Shown here: positions 34,663 through 42,414 of the stretch, piece by piece
Layout of the letters: each line of letters starts with the position of its first letter
Numbering within the stretch: position 1 is the stretch's first letter
Source of the DNA: Pseudomonas sp. S06B 330
Lineage (GTDB): Bacteria; Pseudomonadota; Gammaproteobacteria; Pseudomonadales; Pseudomonadaceae
Direction: 5' to 3'
NCBI RefSeq assembly: GCF_002845275.2
Contig: NZ_CP088149.1
Span: forward strand, 1,217,501 to 1,281,500
Length of the DNA: 64,000 nucleotides
Made by a program: the position numbers and the translations under genes
The notes under the pieces: generated by a model
Seen by the model: the letters and a program-made list of their open reading frames with translations, nothing else
Database searches by the model: none
Told to the model about the DNA's origin: nothing

Positions 34663-35298
34663 ATGACCTTTTCACTGTTGTTCGCTGTGCTTGCTTCCGG
34701 ATTCATTTATGGCATTACCCCGGGGCCAGGCGTGCTGGCGGTGTTGGGAATCGGCGCATCGCGCGGGCGGCGTGCCGGTGCCGGGTTCCTCTGCGGTCAT
34801 CTGCTCGGTGACGTGCTGTGGTGCAGCACGGCCCTGGTGGCGATTGTCGGTGCCCGCCAGATTGGTAGTTCAGTGTTCGACATTCTCGGTTTGCTCAGTG
34901 GCTTGTACCTGTTCTGGCTCGGCCTGCGTGCATTGCGCAGTCGTCCGGGTAATGCAGGCGGTGAACAGGGGCCGGTGCGCAAACCGTTCTGGCACGGCAT
35001 CGTTTTCGGTCTGACCAATCCCAAGGCGTATCCGGTGGCGGTGGCCACCTTCACCGCGCTGATCTCCAGCCGTGCCGAAACCTTGGAGTGGTCGATGTTG
35101 CCGGCGTTGATTGCGCTGAGTTTTCTCGGTGGCCTGCTGGCTTACGTGATCCTGATTGCCATTGTCGGCGCCCGGCATGTACGCACCCTCTACACCCGCT
35201 ATGAACTGTGGATCACCCGCGCCTGCGGGGTGATGTTCATCGGCTTTGCCGTCAATGCCCTGATGCATGCGCTGCCGGGGTTGATGCCGCGTTCCTGA
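34663..35298 (+). CDS. LysE/RhtB-family amino-acid exporter
   Basis: 211 aa, six predicted helices. N-terminal signature GITPGPGVLAVLGIGASRGR and the mid motif KPFWHGIVFGLTNPKAYPVA are diagnostic for LysE/RhtB proteins. Substrate unknown. It follows glpQ by 70 nt and may or may not be co-transcribed. Confidence 0.9.
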   Translation: MTFSLLFAVLASGFIYGITPGPGVLAVLGIGASRGRRAGAGFLCGHLLGDVLWCSTALVAIVGARQIGSSVFDILGLLSGLYLFWLGLRALRSRPGNAGGEQGPVRKPFWHGIVFGLTNPKAYPVAVATFTALISSRAETLEWSMLPALIALSFLGGLLAYVILIAIVGARHVRTLYTRYELWITRACGVMFIGFAVNALMHALPGLMPRS

Positions 35299-35320
35299 AT
35301 TCGGCCGCCGCAGTACATCT

Positions 35321-35472
35321 TGTAGCCGCTGCCGAGGCAGGAGGCTGCGATCGACTACAGAGCAGTCGCAATGCGGTCACCTCATTAGGCTTGGGAATCG
35401 CGGTGGTCAGGTTTTGCGGCCGTTTCCCGCCCGATCGCAGCCTCACGGCAGCGGCTACACCTGTGGGAGCCG
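35321..35472. repeat. inverted REP pair (BIME-like)
   Basis: TGTAGCCGCTGCCGAGGCAG continuing GAGGCTGCGATCG (35321-35353) and the inverted CCCGATCGCAGCCTCACGGC continuing AGCGGCTACA (35430-35459), followed by CCTGTGGGAGC. Same family as at 16386. It occupies the gap between the convergent LysE and SulP genes. Confidence 0.8.
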
Positions 35473-35493
35473 ACCTTGCCGTCTCGGAGTCAA

Positions 35494-37200
35494 TCAGAGC
35501 GGCTGGGGCAAGCCTTCCTTACGGCTGCGATTACGCCACAAACGGTACGCGCGAATCCCCGAACGCACCGAACCAAAGAGCATGCCGCTCTCCATTTCCC
35601 GCGCAATCCCCGAGCGCACCAGCATGCGCAAGAACTGTCCGCGTGCCCGGGCGATCCCGAAGTGGATACCACGCGCGCTAAGGGTGTCACGCACTTCGCG
35701 CAGCGCGGAAATGCCACTGACGTCGATGGAACTTACCGCTTCAGCGTCAAACAGCACTGCCCGTGGCTCAAGCTCCTGTTGTACCGCTTCGAGCAGGCGC
35801 ATCTTGAAGTAGTCGGCGTTGAAAAACAGAATTGCATCATCGAAGCGATACACCACCAGGCCTTTGACCGTGCGTGCCTCCTTGTGCTGACGGATGTCCA
35901 CCTGGCCTTCAACGCCAGGTATCCAGCCAAGCACTGCATCGGTGGGTTGGTAGATGCTGTAGAGCAAACGCAGGATCGCCAGGGTCACGGCAATGATAAT
36001 GCCCGGCAGCACCCCGACCCCCAGCACGCCTGCGGTAGTCAGCACACACAGCCAGAATTCGAAGCGGCTGAGCTTGTAGATTTTGCGTAGGGATTTCACG
36101 TCGATCAGGCCCCAGCCGGCCATCAGCAGCACCGCGCCCAGGGCCGCCTGAGGAATCCAGGCCATCGGCGCGGTAAAGAACAACAGGATGATGGCGATCA
36201 CCAAGGCGGCGATAATGCCCACCAGTTGGCTTTTGCCACCGACCATGTCGTTGACGGCGGTGCGTGAGTCGGCGCCACTGATGGCGAAACCTTGAGACAT
36301 CCCGGCAGCGATGTTGGTTACGCCAAGTGCGAGGAATTCGTGGTTGGCATTGATCGCGTAGCCATGCCGGGCGGCAAAGCTGCGGGCAGTGAGCATTGCG
36401 CTGCAAAAGCTCACCGTGGCGATACCAAGGGCGTCACGCAGCAGGCTTTTCATCTCACTGAGGTTGGTTTCAGGCCAGGCCAATTCTGGAATACCGGCAG
36501 GTACCGGGCCGAGAATCGCCACGCCGAAGTGGTCCAGGCCAAACACGCCGACCACCAGCGTCGCCAGCACCACGGTGACCAGTGCGGCGGGCAGGCGCGG
36601 GAAACGGCGGGGTATCCAGATCAACAGTGCCAGACCGGCCAGACCGATGCTCAGCGTTACCCAGTGGATTTCTCCCAGACGCTGCAGCAGGTTGATCAGG
36701 CTGAGGATGAAACCATCACCTTCAATCTTGAACCCCAGCACTTTACCCAGTTGACCGGCCAGCAGGCTCAAACCGATGCCGTTGAGGTAACCGATCAGAA
36801 TCGGACGCGAGAAAAAACTGGCAATAAAGCCGGCGCGGGCCAACCCGGCACCGATCAGCATCAGGCCCACCAGGAGGGTGATAATCACCGACAACTGCGC
36901 CAGTCGGGCGGGATCCCCCATCGCCAGCGGGGCAATGGCCCCTGCCACCATGGCGCAGGTGGCCGCATCTGGGCCGACCATCAACTGGCGCGAACTGCCC
37001 ACCAGGGCATAAACCATCATGGGCAGAATGCACGCATATAGCCCGTACTGCGGCGGCAGGCCGACAATTTGCGCATAGGCGATAGCAATCGGTATTTGAA
37101 TCGCAGCTACCGACAACCCGGCCTGCAGGTCGGCGTGGAACCATTCGCGACGATAACGCAAGAGATTGGCCAGGCCCGGGAGCCAGCGAGACAGCAGCAT
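35494..37200 (-). CDS. SulP-family anion transporter with STAS domain
   Basis: 568 aa. N-terminal membrane domain with AGLSVAAIQIPIAIAYAQIV and GLPPQYGLYACILPMMVYAL, the SulP signature. TM region to about residue 410, then a STAS domain about 435-545 (GLVVYRFDDAILFFNADYFK, LFDAEAVSSIDVSGISALRE). Family members move sulfate, bicarbonate or dicarboxylates; the substrate here is not determined. No carbonic anhydrase is adjacent. The 130 nt upstream form its promoter region and border the AT-rich island. Confidence 0.9.
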   Translation of the reverse strand: MLLSRWLPGLANLLRYRREWFHADLQAGLSVAAIQIPIAIAYAQIVGLPPQYGLYACILPMMVYALVGSSRQLMVGPDAATCAMVAGAIAPLAMGDPARLAQLSVIITLLVGLMLIGAGLARAGFIASFFSRPILIGYLNGIGLSLLAGQLGKVLGFKIEGDGFILSLINLLQRLGEIHWVTLSIGLAGLALLIWIPRRFPRLPAALVTVVLATLVVGVFGLDHFGVAILGPVPAGIPELAWPETNLSEMKSLLRDALGIATVSFCSAMLTARSFAARHGYAINANHEFLALGVTNIAAGMSQGFAISGADSRTAVNDMVGGKSQLVGIIAALVIAIILLFFTAPMAWIPQAALGAVLLMAGWGLIDVKSLRKIYKLSRFEFWLCVLTTAGVLGVGVLPGIIIAVTLAILRLLYSIYQPTDAVLGWIPGVEGQVDIRQHKEARTVKGLVVYRFDDAILFFNADYFKMRLLEAVQQELEPRAVLFDAEAVSSIDVSGISALREVRDTLSARGIHFGIARARGQFLRMLVRSGIAREMESGMLFGSVRSGIRAYRLWRNRSRKEGLPQPL

Positions 37201-37334
37201 GAAAGGGTCCTTTCGAGTGTTGCGCGACAGGGCTGAAAAACAGGCAATTGCCTTTATTAAAGCGTATTGCGAGTACCGGGGTAGGGGGTCAGATCAAAAG
37301 GTTGTGCTGGGCGGCTGTCGTCAGCTTGTCCGGG

Positions 37335-37727
37335 CTAGGGGGTGGGGGATAGGGAGGTTTTTGAAACGATTGCAACAGCTGCGAGGGCACAAGTAGATAA
37401 GATCAAAAAACAATAGTTGGTGAGTATAAGTGTTTTTAATTTTTTAGGAAATGCCAAAATTTCAGGTAATGAACCAAGTTCTCTTTTCGCGCTTAGGACT
37501 GGCATGGTTAAAACTATAGCTATGGCGTTAAGCCTGTAAATGGCGCCTATCCATCCGCTGTATAGCAGCATTTTTCTGTTGTTGGATATCCAGGCGGAAT
37601 TGACTAAATGGATCTCCGCTTTTTCTAGCTTGAAACGTATTAAATAGGCCATGTAGAACAAATTCAGAAGCATCGCTGCTATTACCACTCCAGCAATAAT
37701 GCCAAGCTCAAATCTTGTAGTGCTCAT
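37335..37727 (-). CDS. small three-helix membrane protein, paralogue of the adjacent gene; candidate immunity protein
   Basis: 130 aa, AT-rich codon use unlike the flanking core genes. Predicted helices at about residues 9-30, 57-76 and 103-121. It aligns along its length with the product of 37817-38185: shared blocks include GWIGAIYRLNAIAI (vs GWIGSIYKLNAIAI) and LPEILAFPKKLK. Nothing else resembles a known family to me. It lies downstream of the hcp-effector-membrane protein trio with an 89-nt gap. Duplicated small membrane proteins downstream of a toxin are typical of immunity genes, so immunity to the upstream protein or to a related toxin is inferred, not shown. Confidence 0.7.
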   Translation of the reverse strand: MSTTRFELGIIAGVVIAAMLLNLFYMAYLIRFKLEKAEIHLVNSAWISNNRKMLLYSGWIGAIYRLNAIAIVLTMPVLSAKRELGSLPEILAFPKKLKTLILTNYCFLILSTCALAAVAIVSKTSLSPTP

Positions 37728-37816
37728 AGGTCTCGTGAATATCAGTTGTCGCCAATGTTGGTCGAGTTTTTAGAATCGTCGGTTCTTGCATCAGTGCAGG
37801 TGCTAAGATGTACTTG

Positions 37817-38185
37817 CTATGTTTTTGATAAGCTCACGGTAATCGTAAGGCAGCACAGTAGTAAAATTAAAGAGAGATAATTGCTTATTATGAGTAACTT
37901 TAATTTTTTAGGAAATGCCAATATTTCGGGGAGGTCGACTAGATTTCTTTTTTTACTTAATTTAGGCATGGCTAGCATTATTGCAATTGCATTTAGCTTG
38001 TAAATGGACCCTATCCACCCTGTTTTTGCTAGGGCTTTTTTGTTGTCTTGTATCCAGTTTGAGTTGGGGAGGTGGCTTTCAGCAATGGGTAGCTTGAAGG
38101 TTGCTAAATACGCCATGAAGACAAGATTCAAAAGCATCATTATGCTTATTGCGCCAACGATAAATCCTAATTCTATTTGGTTCAC
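37817..38185 (-). CDS. small three-helix membrane protein, candidate cognate immunity protein
   Basis: 122 aa, GTG start 2 nt after the stop of the upstream 323-aa gene, with GAGG inside the end of that gene, so translation is coupled. Helices at about residues 8-28, 56-73 and 97-117, with a polar loop SHLPNSNWIQDNKKALAKTG. No signal peptide; it sits in the inner membrane. Tight coupling to a gene whose product has a pore-like hydrophobic end is what is expected for an immunity protein that protects the membrane. Family unrecognised. Confidence 0.75.
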   Translation of the reverse strand: MNQIELGFIVGAISIMMLLNLVFMAYLATFKLPIAESHLPNSNWIQDNKKALAKTGWIGSIYKLNAIAIMLAMPKLSKKRNLVDLPEILAFPKKLKLLIISNYLSLILLLCCLTITVSLSKT

Positions 38186-38187
38186 TT

Positions 38188-39159
38188 TTAGAATGCCTCG
38201 TAGATGGCATTGCCAAGCAGTTCACCGCCTTTACCACCTATATGGCCGGCGGCGGCTCCACCAATGATTGAGCCTATAAAAGCACAAGCAAATGCACCAG
38301 GTCCTCCAGTTGCAATGCCGAGTGCAATAACGCAAAGGCTGGTTGCGGCCATTGCGCCTACGCCGCCCCCGGCCGATCCGCTTAGTATGGTAATTCCGAG
38401 CTTGCTTGTTTCAACATATTTTGCTTTCCTGCATTCGTCTTCACGGCCACTTGAACACGCATTGTTGATGGATATTCCGGTTGCGGTAATATCTAATCCT
38501 ATGCCTAAGTATGTTCCGTGTTTCAAAAGATTTGAAGCTTTCGCCACGTCATTAATTGTGTCGGCGTACCCTGCGATTACTCCAGAGTGTAAATAGCTTT
38601 TCGTGGAAATCCCAAGTGTTTTCTTGATAGACCCCTGGTTGCGCAGGCCTGACCCGTAGCTGGCAAAGCTTTTTAGTTGGTTTTCGAGCTTTGCAAATAG
38701 GATTTTTCGTTTTACGTAAAAGGCTTCCCGGCTGAGGATTGTTCCACTTCTAAGATGATCTTTATGGGCTATGTCAATTTCTTCAAGCGTTATCTTGATA
38801 CCTTCCAGATGTTTGCTCCAAGAGCTGCTCATGCTGCCAATGCCAAGAGCGGAGTATCCCAGCGTTTTTGTTAGAAGCTCATGGTTCTCAATAAGAAAAC
38901 CATCGCTTTGTGCGCCGTTGGTCATCAATGCCGTATGGGTATTGGCGGCCATCCTCATATAAAAAGCTTCTTCGGCTGTACAGGAGGGAGTAGAGTTGTC
39001 TCCAACGATTATAATCTCGCCTGGTAAGACTACCGAGTTAACAATGTGCGAATTCAATATGTCGAATTTCGCGCTAGAGTTTTTACCTAGCTGTAAATTT
39101 GACTTAAGGTATGAGTAATTTTGTACGTGTGGGTTTATGAAGCTCTTGACTTCTGGCAT
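38188..39159 (-). CDS. putative Hcp-associated type VI effector with glycine-zipper membrane C-terminus
   Basis: 323 aa, no signal peptide. Residues 33-62 (NSHIVNSVVLPGEIIIVGDN) look LysM-like or adaptor-like. A helical middle, about 85-190, includes HLEGIKITLEEIDIAHKDHL and ISTKSYLHSGVIAGYAD. The end is hydrophobic: about 215-232, and 254-306 rich in Gly and Ala with glycine-zipper spacing (SGSAGGGVGAMAATS, IGSIIGGAAAGHIGG). It starts 11 nt after the hcp stop and is followed at 2 nt by a membrane protein gene. Position and C-terminus point to a pore-forming or membrane-depolarising toxin delivered with Hcp, analogous in design to Tse4-type effectors though not recognisably homologous. I have seen similar proteins in pseudomonads without an assigned function. 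Codon use is AT-rich. Confidence 0.7.
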   Translation of the reverse strand: MPEVKSFINPHVQNYSYLKSNLQLGKNSSAKFDILNSHIVNSVVLPGEIIIVGDNSTPSCTAEEAFYMRMAANTHTALMTNGAQSDGFLIENHELLTKTLGYSALGIGSMSSSWSKHLEGIKITLEEIDIAHKDHLRSGTILSREAFYVKRKILFAKLENQLKSFASYGSGLRNQGSIKKTLGISTKSYLHSGVIAGYADTINDVAKASNLLKHGTYLGIGLDITATGISINNACSSGREDECRKAKYVETSKLGITILSGSAGGGVGAMAATSLCVIALGIATGGPGAFACAFIGSIIGGAAAGHIGGKGGELLGNAIYEAF

Positions 39160-39170
39160 CGGCGATTGCC

Positions 39171-39659
39171 TCAGGAGTACTTTTTATTATTGATTCGATC
39201 CCAGCCGCCAGCAACGTTACCTCCGCCGCTACCATCCCCTCGTTTTTGCTGGGTGTAGGTCGTTTTTATCCGGCCGTAATTTAGACTGATGGACTCAGTT
39301 GGAACGCCATCATTCGCACTTTGCGAATAGTCTGAAATAATCACTTCTTCCAATGTGATCTCAAAGTACTTGAGTTTTTCACCGCCGGCACGATGTAGTG
39401 TAACGACAACTTCTTTTAAGTGTTCGCCTGCACAGCTGGCCTCTATGAGCTTGCAGCTGGATTTGTCTAGATTTTTGGTGAACGTGAAGTCGCTCACGGT
39501 TGTGCGTCCAGAAGACGCTCCGCCAGACGAACTTGCGGTAGCTGATGTGCTTTGATGAGTACCGAATCGGTACCCGGTGATTTCTATCCAGTCCTTGTGT
39601 TGATCATCAAGGGCTTCGCCAGGGATACCATCGATTTTGAGGAAAGCGTCAAATGCCAT
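39171..39659 (-). CDS. hcp: Hcp family type VI secretion tube protein (orphan)
   Basis: 162 aa from the ATG at 39659 with AAGGA upstream. Hcp1 fold signatures: MAFDAFLKIDGIPGEALDDQ, KDWIEITGYRFGTHQSTSAT (the SAT loop), TVSDFTFTKNLDKSSCKLIE and KYFEITLEEVIISDYSQSAN. Hcp hexamers stack into the secretion tube and carry small effectors in their lumen. No VgrG, sheath, baseplate or ATPase gene is in the window, so this copy must serve a machine encoded elsewhere. First gene of a four-gene cluster. GC content is visibly lower than that of the flanking core genes. Confidence 0.93.
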   Translation of the reverse strand: MAFDAFLKIDGIPGEALDDQHKDWIEITGYRFGTHQSTSATASSSGGASSGRTTVSDFTFTKNLDKSSCKLIEASCAGEHLKEVVVTLHRAGGEKLKYFEITLEEVIISDYSQSANDGVPTESISLNYGRIKTTYTQQKRGDGSGGGNVAGGWDRINNKKYS

Positions 39660-40035
39660 GTTCAATCGTCCTTGTCTGCATGTCATTTGAACAGTAGAAC
39701 ATTTTGAACGGGTAACGCCACCCCTGTAGGGGTGCTCAGGAGCGAGACCTGTTATCTGAATATTTCAACGTAGGATTCTGCTATCCATGCCGCCTACTTT
39801 GTAAACAAGGACAGGGTGCGTTATGGGCTCGGTGGGCAAGTTTGGTGAACAGATGGGCTGAGAGAATGTAGGGCGACAGCGTGCCTGGGTAGTGCTGCAA
39901 AGTAGTTAAATACCGCTCGAGTGGCGGTGGAGGCTGTTGCGCTGGATAACCTGCGGATGCCCCGTGTGAAAGGGCTAGGCGCCTCATCGCTTCCAGTTCA
40001 AAGAACTGTAGAAGACTAACGAGTCAGGGGAATGC
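39660..40035. other. intergenic stretch between hcp and tRNA-Gly
   Basis: About 375 nt without a convincing gene. It includes the hcp upstream region and a short repeat CCCCTGTAGGGG (39722-39733). An open frame at 39781-39987 on the minus strand has no ribosome site, no family likeness and Pro/His-rich translation, so I do not call it. No integrase or attachment-site duplicate of the tRNA end was spotted by eye. Confidence 0.5.
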
Positions 40036-40109
40036 TGGAGCGGGTGAAGGGAATCGAACCCTCGTTATCAGCTTGGGAAGCTGGAGTAATGCCATTATAC
40101 GACACCCGC
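40036..40109 (-). tRNA. tRNA-Gly (anticodon CCC)
   Basis: On the minus strand it begins GCGGGTGTCGTATAATGGCA, has anticodon loop TTCCCAA, T-arm GAGGGTTCGATTCCCTTC and acceptor end ACCCGCTCCA with encoded CCA; 74 nt. Cloverleaf pairs are intact, and it closely matches E. coli glyU (CCC) in the anticodon and T arms. tRNA genes are frequent insertion sites; the AT-rich hcp island lies just beyond its 3' end. Confidence 0.95.
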
Positions 40110-40265
40110 TTTCAGGGCTGACGTTGTACCAGATGTGCGCGGCGATTTGAAGCCTTGGCTGGTAAAAAAGCCTCGTTAGGCGGCCAGTAGCGCGAGGTCA
40201 GGCATCTTCCTTCTGCCCTATAGGGCCGCTGATGCATAAGGCTGCGCTACCGCCAACCAGGGTAT

Positions 40266-41150
40266 TCAGATCGCCAGCGCATGATGCCCCGGCACGTACT
40301 GATTACGAACGCGCGATTCGCGCACAGGCGCTTTCAGGAACCCCAGCAAGGCATCACGCGTAGCATTGCAGGCGGCCTTGTGCTCCATGTCGAGGAAGTG
40401 GCCGGTGGCACGGATCTCGCTGAAGTGGCTGTTACGCACATGCTGGCTGAATTGCCGGGCATCGTCGGTAGTGGTGTATTCGTCCCACTCGCCGTTCATG
40501 AACAACACCGGAATGTCGATCACCCGTGCCGAGCGCAGGGCATTGTCCAGGTCGTGGTCGAGCACCTGGTTGATGTGAAAGTGCATCTGCGCGTATTCGT
40601 GGTTGTCCAGGCTGCTGACGTGCCGGTAGTTGAAACGCTTGAACAGCGACGGTAGGTGTTTGCCGATGGTGTCGTTGACCAGGTTGCCAACCTGGTATCG
40701 GTCACAGGCGCTGAGGTACTGGCAGCCGCGCTCGAGGTATTCGCGCATCGGTTCGTTGATCACCGGTGAGAACGAGCTGACCACGGCCTTTTCGATGCGC
40801 CGAGGCTTGTGCGCCAGTGCCAGCAGGGTGCAGGCACCGCCCCAGGAGAACGACATCACGTGGTCGGCGGCGAAATGCTCGATCAATTCGAGGAGGATCT
40901 GCCCTTCGGTTTCCTTGGTCAGCAAGCGCTCGTGGCGGTTGTGCGCCTTGGACTTGCCGGCATAGGGTTGATCGTAAAGCACCACGTTGAACTGCGGATG
41001 CAGGCTACGCACTGTTTGGGCAAACGAGGCCGTCGTGGCCAGCGAGCCATTGATCAGGATGATCGTCTTCTCAGCGGCGTCTGCGCGATAGAACTCCGTG
41101 TAAACCCGATACTGACCTTGTATATCAAGCACAGCAATTTCTGGCCTCAT
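40266..41150 (-). CDS. phaG: (R)-3-hydroxydecanoyl-ACP:CoA transacylase / thioesterase PhaG
   Basis: 294 aa, alpha/beta-hydrolase fold. It links fatty-acid synthesis to medium-chain polyhydroxyalkanoate by moving 3-hydroxyacyl groups off ACP. Visible features: nucleophile S102 in SFSWGG, the HX4D acyltransferase motif at residues 177-182 (HVSSLD), GEWDEYTT with the acid and GHFLDME with the base histidine. The sequence follows P. putida PhaG almost end to end (MRPEIAVLDIQGQYRVYTEF); homology to RhlA is known for this family. Monocistronic; the PHA synthase genes are not in the window. The 320 nt upstream (41151-41472) hold no gene that I can support. Confidence 0.95.
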   Translation of the reverse strand: MRPEIAVLDIQGQYRVYTEFYRADAAEKTIILINGSLATTASFAQTVRSLHPQFNVVLYDQPYAGKSKAHNRHERLLTKETEGQILLELIEHFAADHVMSFSWGGACTLLALAHKPRRIEKAVVSSFSPVINEPMREYLERGCQYLSACDRYQVGNLVNDTIGKHLPSLFKRFNYRHVSSLDNHEYAQMHFHINQVLDHDLDNALRSARVIDIPVLFMNGEWDEYTTTDDARQFSQHVRNSHFSEIRATGHFLDMEHKAACNATRDALLGFLKAPVRESRVRNQYVPGHHALAI

Positions 41151-41472
41151 GTCGTCGACTCCTGGCGCAAAAAGGGTGTTCGCACATGCAAGGATGCGCG
41201 TTCTTTATGACAGGTAGGCATACGCCTTGAAGTGAAGCTGAGGGCCCTTGTCGATCCGTGTGCTGCGCTGGTCGACCGGTGTTGTTCTAGGTGGGCAATC
41301 TGCTGGACGCCAATGCTTCGAGGCACGGGTCGCCAGCAAAAAGGTGTCTTTGACTACGAGCGTGACTGGCAAGTCACATGCAGACCGACGATTGGATTCA
41401 AGCAGGCAGCTCAGTAACCCGCAAGTGCCTTTGGGGAAAATGACGAAATCTTTCCGCCAGGCGGTCGTGACT

Positions 41473-42165
41473 TCAGATCGCCAGAATTTCCTCAGGATAG
41501 AGCGCACGGTACTCGCCAGGACGCAGTCCCGGGTCCAACTGCAACGGGCCCATGGATTCGCGGTGCAGGCGCACGACTTTGTTGTCGAAGTGGCCGAACA
41601 TGCGCTTTACCTGGTGGTAGCGGCCTTCGACGATGCTCAGGCGAGCGCTGCGCGGACCGAGCAGGGTCAGTTCGGCGGGCTGGGTGGTGAGGTCTTCGAA
41701 GGCGAAATAGAAGCCTTGGCGAAACTTGTCGATGTAGTGAGGTTCGATAAGCTGCTCGGTCTCGACGTAATAAATCTTCGCCAGCTTGGTTTGTGGTTGC
41801 GTCAGTCGTCGTGACCACTGGCCGTCGTTGGTCAGCAGCATCAGGCCGGTAGTGTTGAAGTCCAGGCGCCCGGCAATGTGCAACTCGTGTTTATCTGCCT
41901 CACTGATCAGGTCCAGCACGGTGCGGTGCTCCGGGTCCTGGGTGGCGCTAACGCAGCCTTGGGGTTTGTGCAGCATCAGATAACGCGCTGCGCGTCCGTC
42001 CTGAAGCACTTGATCATCGACCTCGATGCGGCTGAATTCGCGCACTTCCAGGCGCGGGTCACTGACGCAATAGCCGTCCACACGCACCCGTCGCTCGGCC
42101 AGCAGTAGGCGTACTTGCTGACGGTTGAAGCAGGGCAGGTTACTGAGGAATCGATCGAGACGCAT
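41473..42165 (-). CDS. rsuA: 16S rRNA pseudouridine(516) synthase RsuA
   Basis: 230 aa. S4 RNA-binding domain at residues 1-50 (MRLDRFLSNLPCFNRQQVRL) and catalytic domain with AGRLDFNTTGLMLLTNDG, catalytic D102, then LAKIYYVE and EGRYHQVKRMFGHFDNKVVR. Length and motifs match RsuA rather than RluB/E/F. Modifies U516 of 16S rRNA. It follows the CWC protein gene on the same strand with 27 nt between. Confidence 0.92.
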   Translation of the reverse strand: MRLDRFLSNLPCFNRQQVRLLLAERRVRVDGYCVSDPRLEVREFSRIEVDDQVLQDGRAARYLMLHKPQGCVSATQDPEHRTVLDLISEADKHELHIAGRLDFNTTGLMLLTNDGQWSRRLTQPQTKLAKIYYVETEQLIEPHYIDKFRQGFYFAFEDLTTQPAELTLLGPRSARLSIVEGRYHQVKRMFGHFDNKVVRLHRESMGPLQLDPGLRPGEYRALYPEEILAI

Positions 42166-42192
42166 ACAAGGCCAGACGCTGGGCGTTGCAGT

Positions 42193-42414
42193 TTAACCGG
42201 CGCTTACGCTGTTTGCCGCTTGCAGTTGCTCCAGCACCTGGGCGCAGGCCGGGCACAGGCAGGCCTTGTTGCGCTGTTCGGCAGGCAATGTCTCAAGTAC
42301 TTCGGGGGCGATGCTGACGCTGTAGCACCAGCACGCCTGGGCCGCAGTGCGCGGGTCGGCAAGGCTGCAACGGTTGCTGGCGCCACAGGCGGGACAGCAT
42401 TGCGGGTCATTCAT
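42193..42414 (-). CDS. cysteine-rich CWC family small protein
   Basis: 73 aa with eight Cys arranged as CCPACG, NRC, CWCY and CLCPAC, the Cys_rich_CWC pattern; likely a zinc-binding protein of unknown role. Its ATG lies inside the end of the diguanylate cyclase gene (8-nt overlap), so the three genes cyclase-CWC-rsuA probably form one transcript. Confidence 0.88.
   Translation of the reverse strand: MNDPQCCPACGASNRCSLADPRTAAQACWCYSVSIAPEVLETLPAEQRNKACLCPACAQVLEQLQAANSVSAG

Noticed and set aside
39781..39987. 68-codon open frame on the minus strand
   Set aside because: No ribosome site, Pro/His-rich translation, no family resemblance.
37201..40035. prophage or integrative element around the AT-rich block
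   Set aside because: No integrase, transposase, terminal repeats or phage structural genes are visible; only a toxin-type cargo next to a tRNA gene.
41205..41507. 100-codon open frame on the minus strand upstream of phaG
   Set aside because: Overlaps the end of rsuA in another frame, no ribosome site and biased composition; judged spurious.
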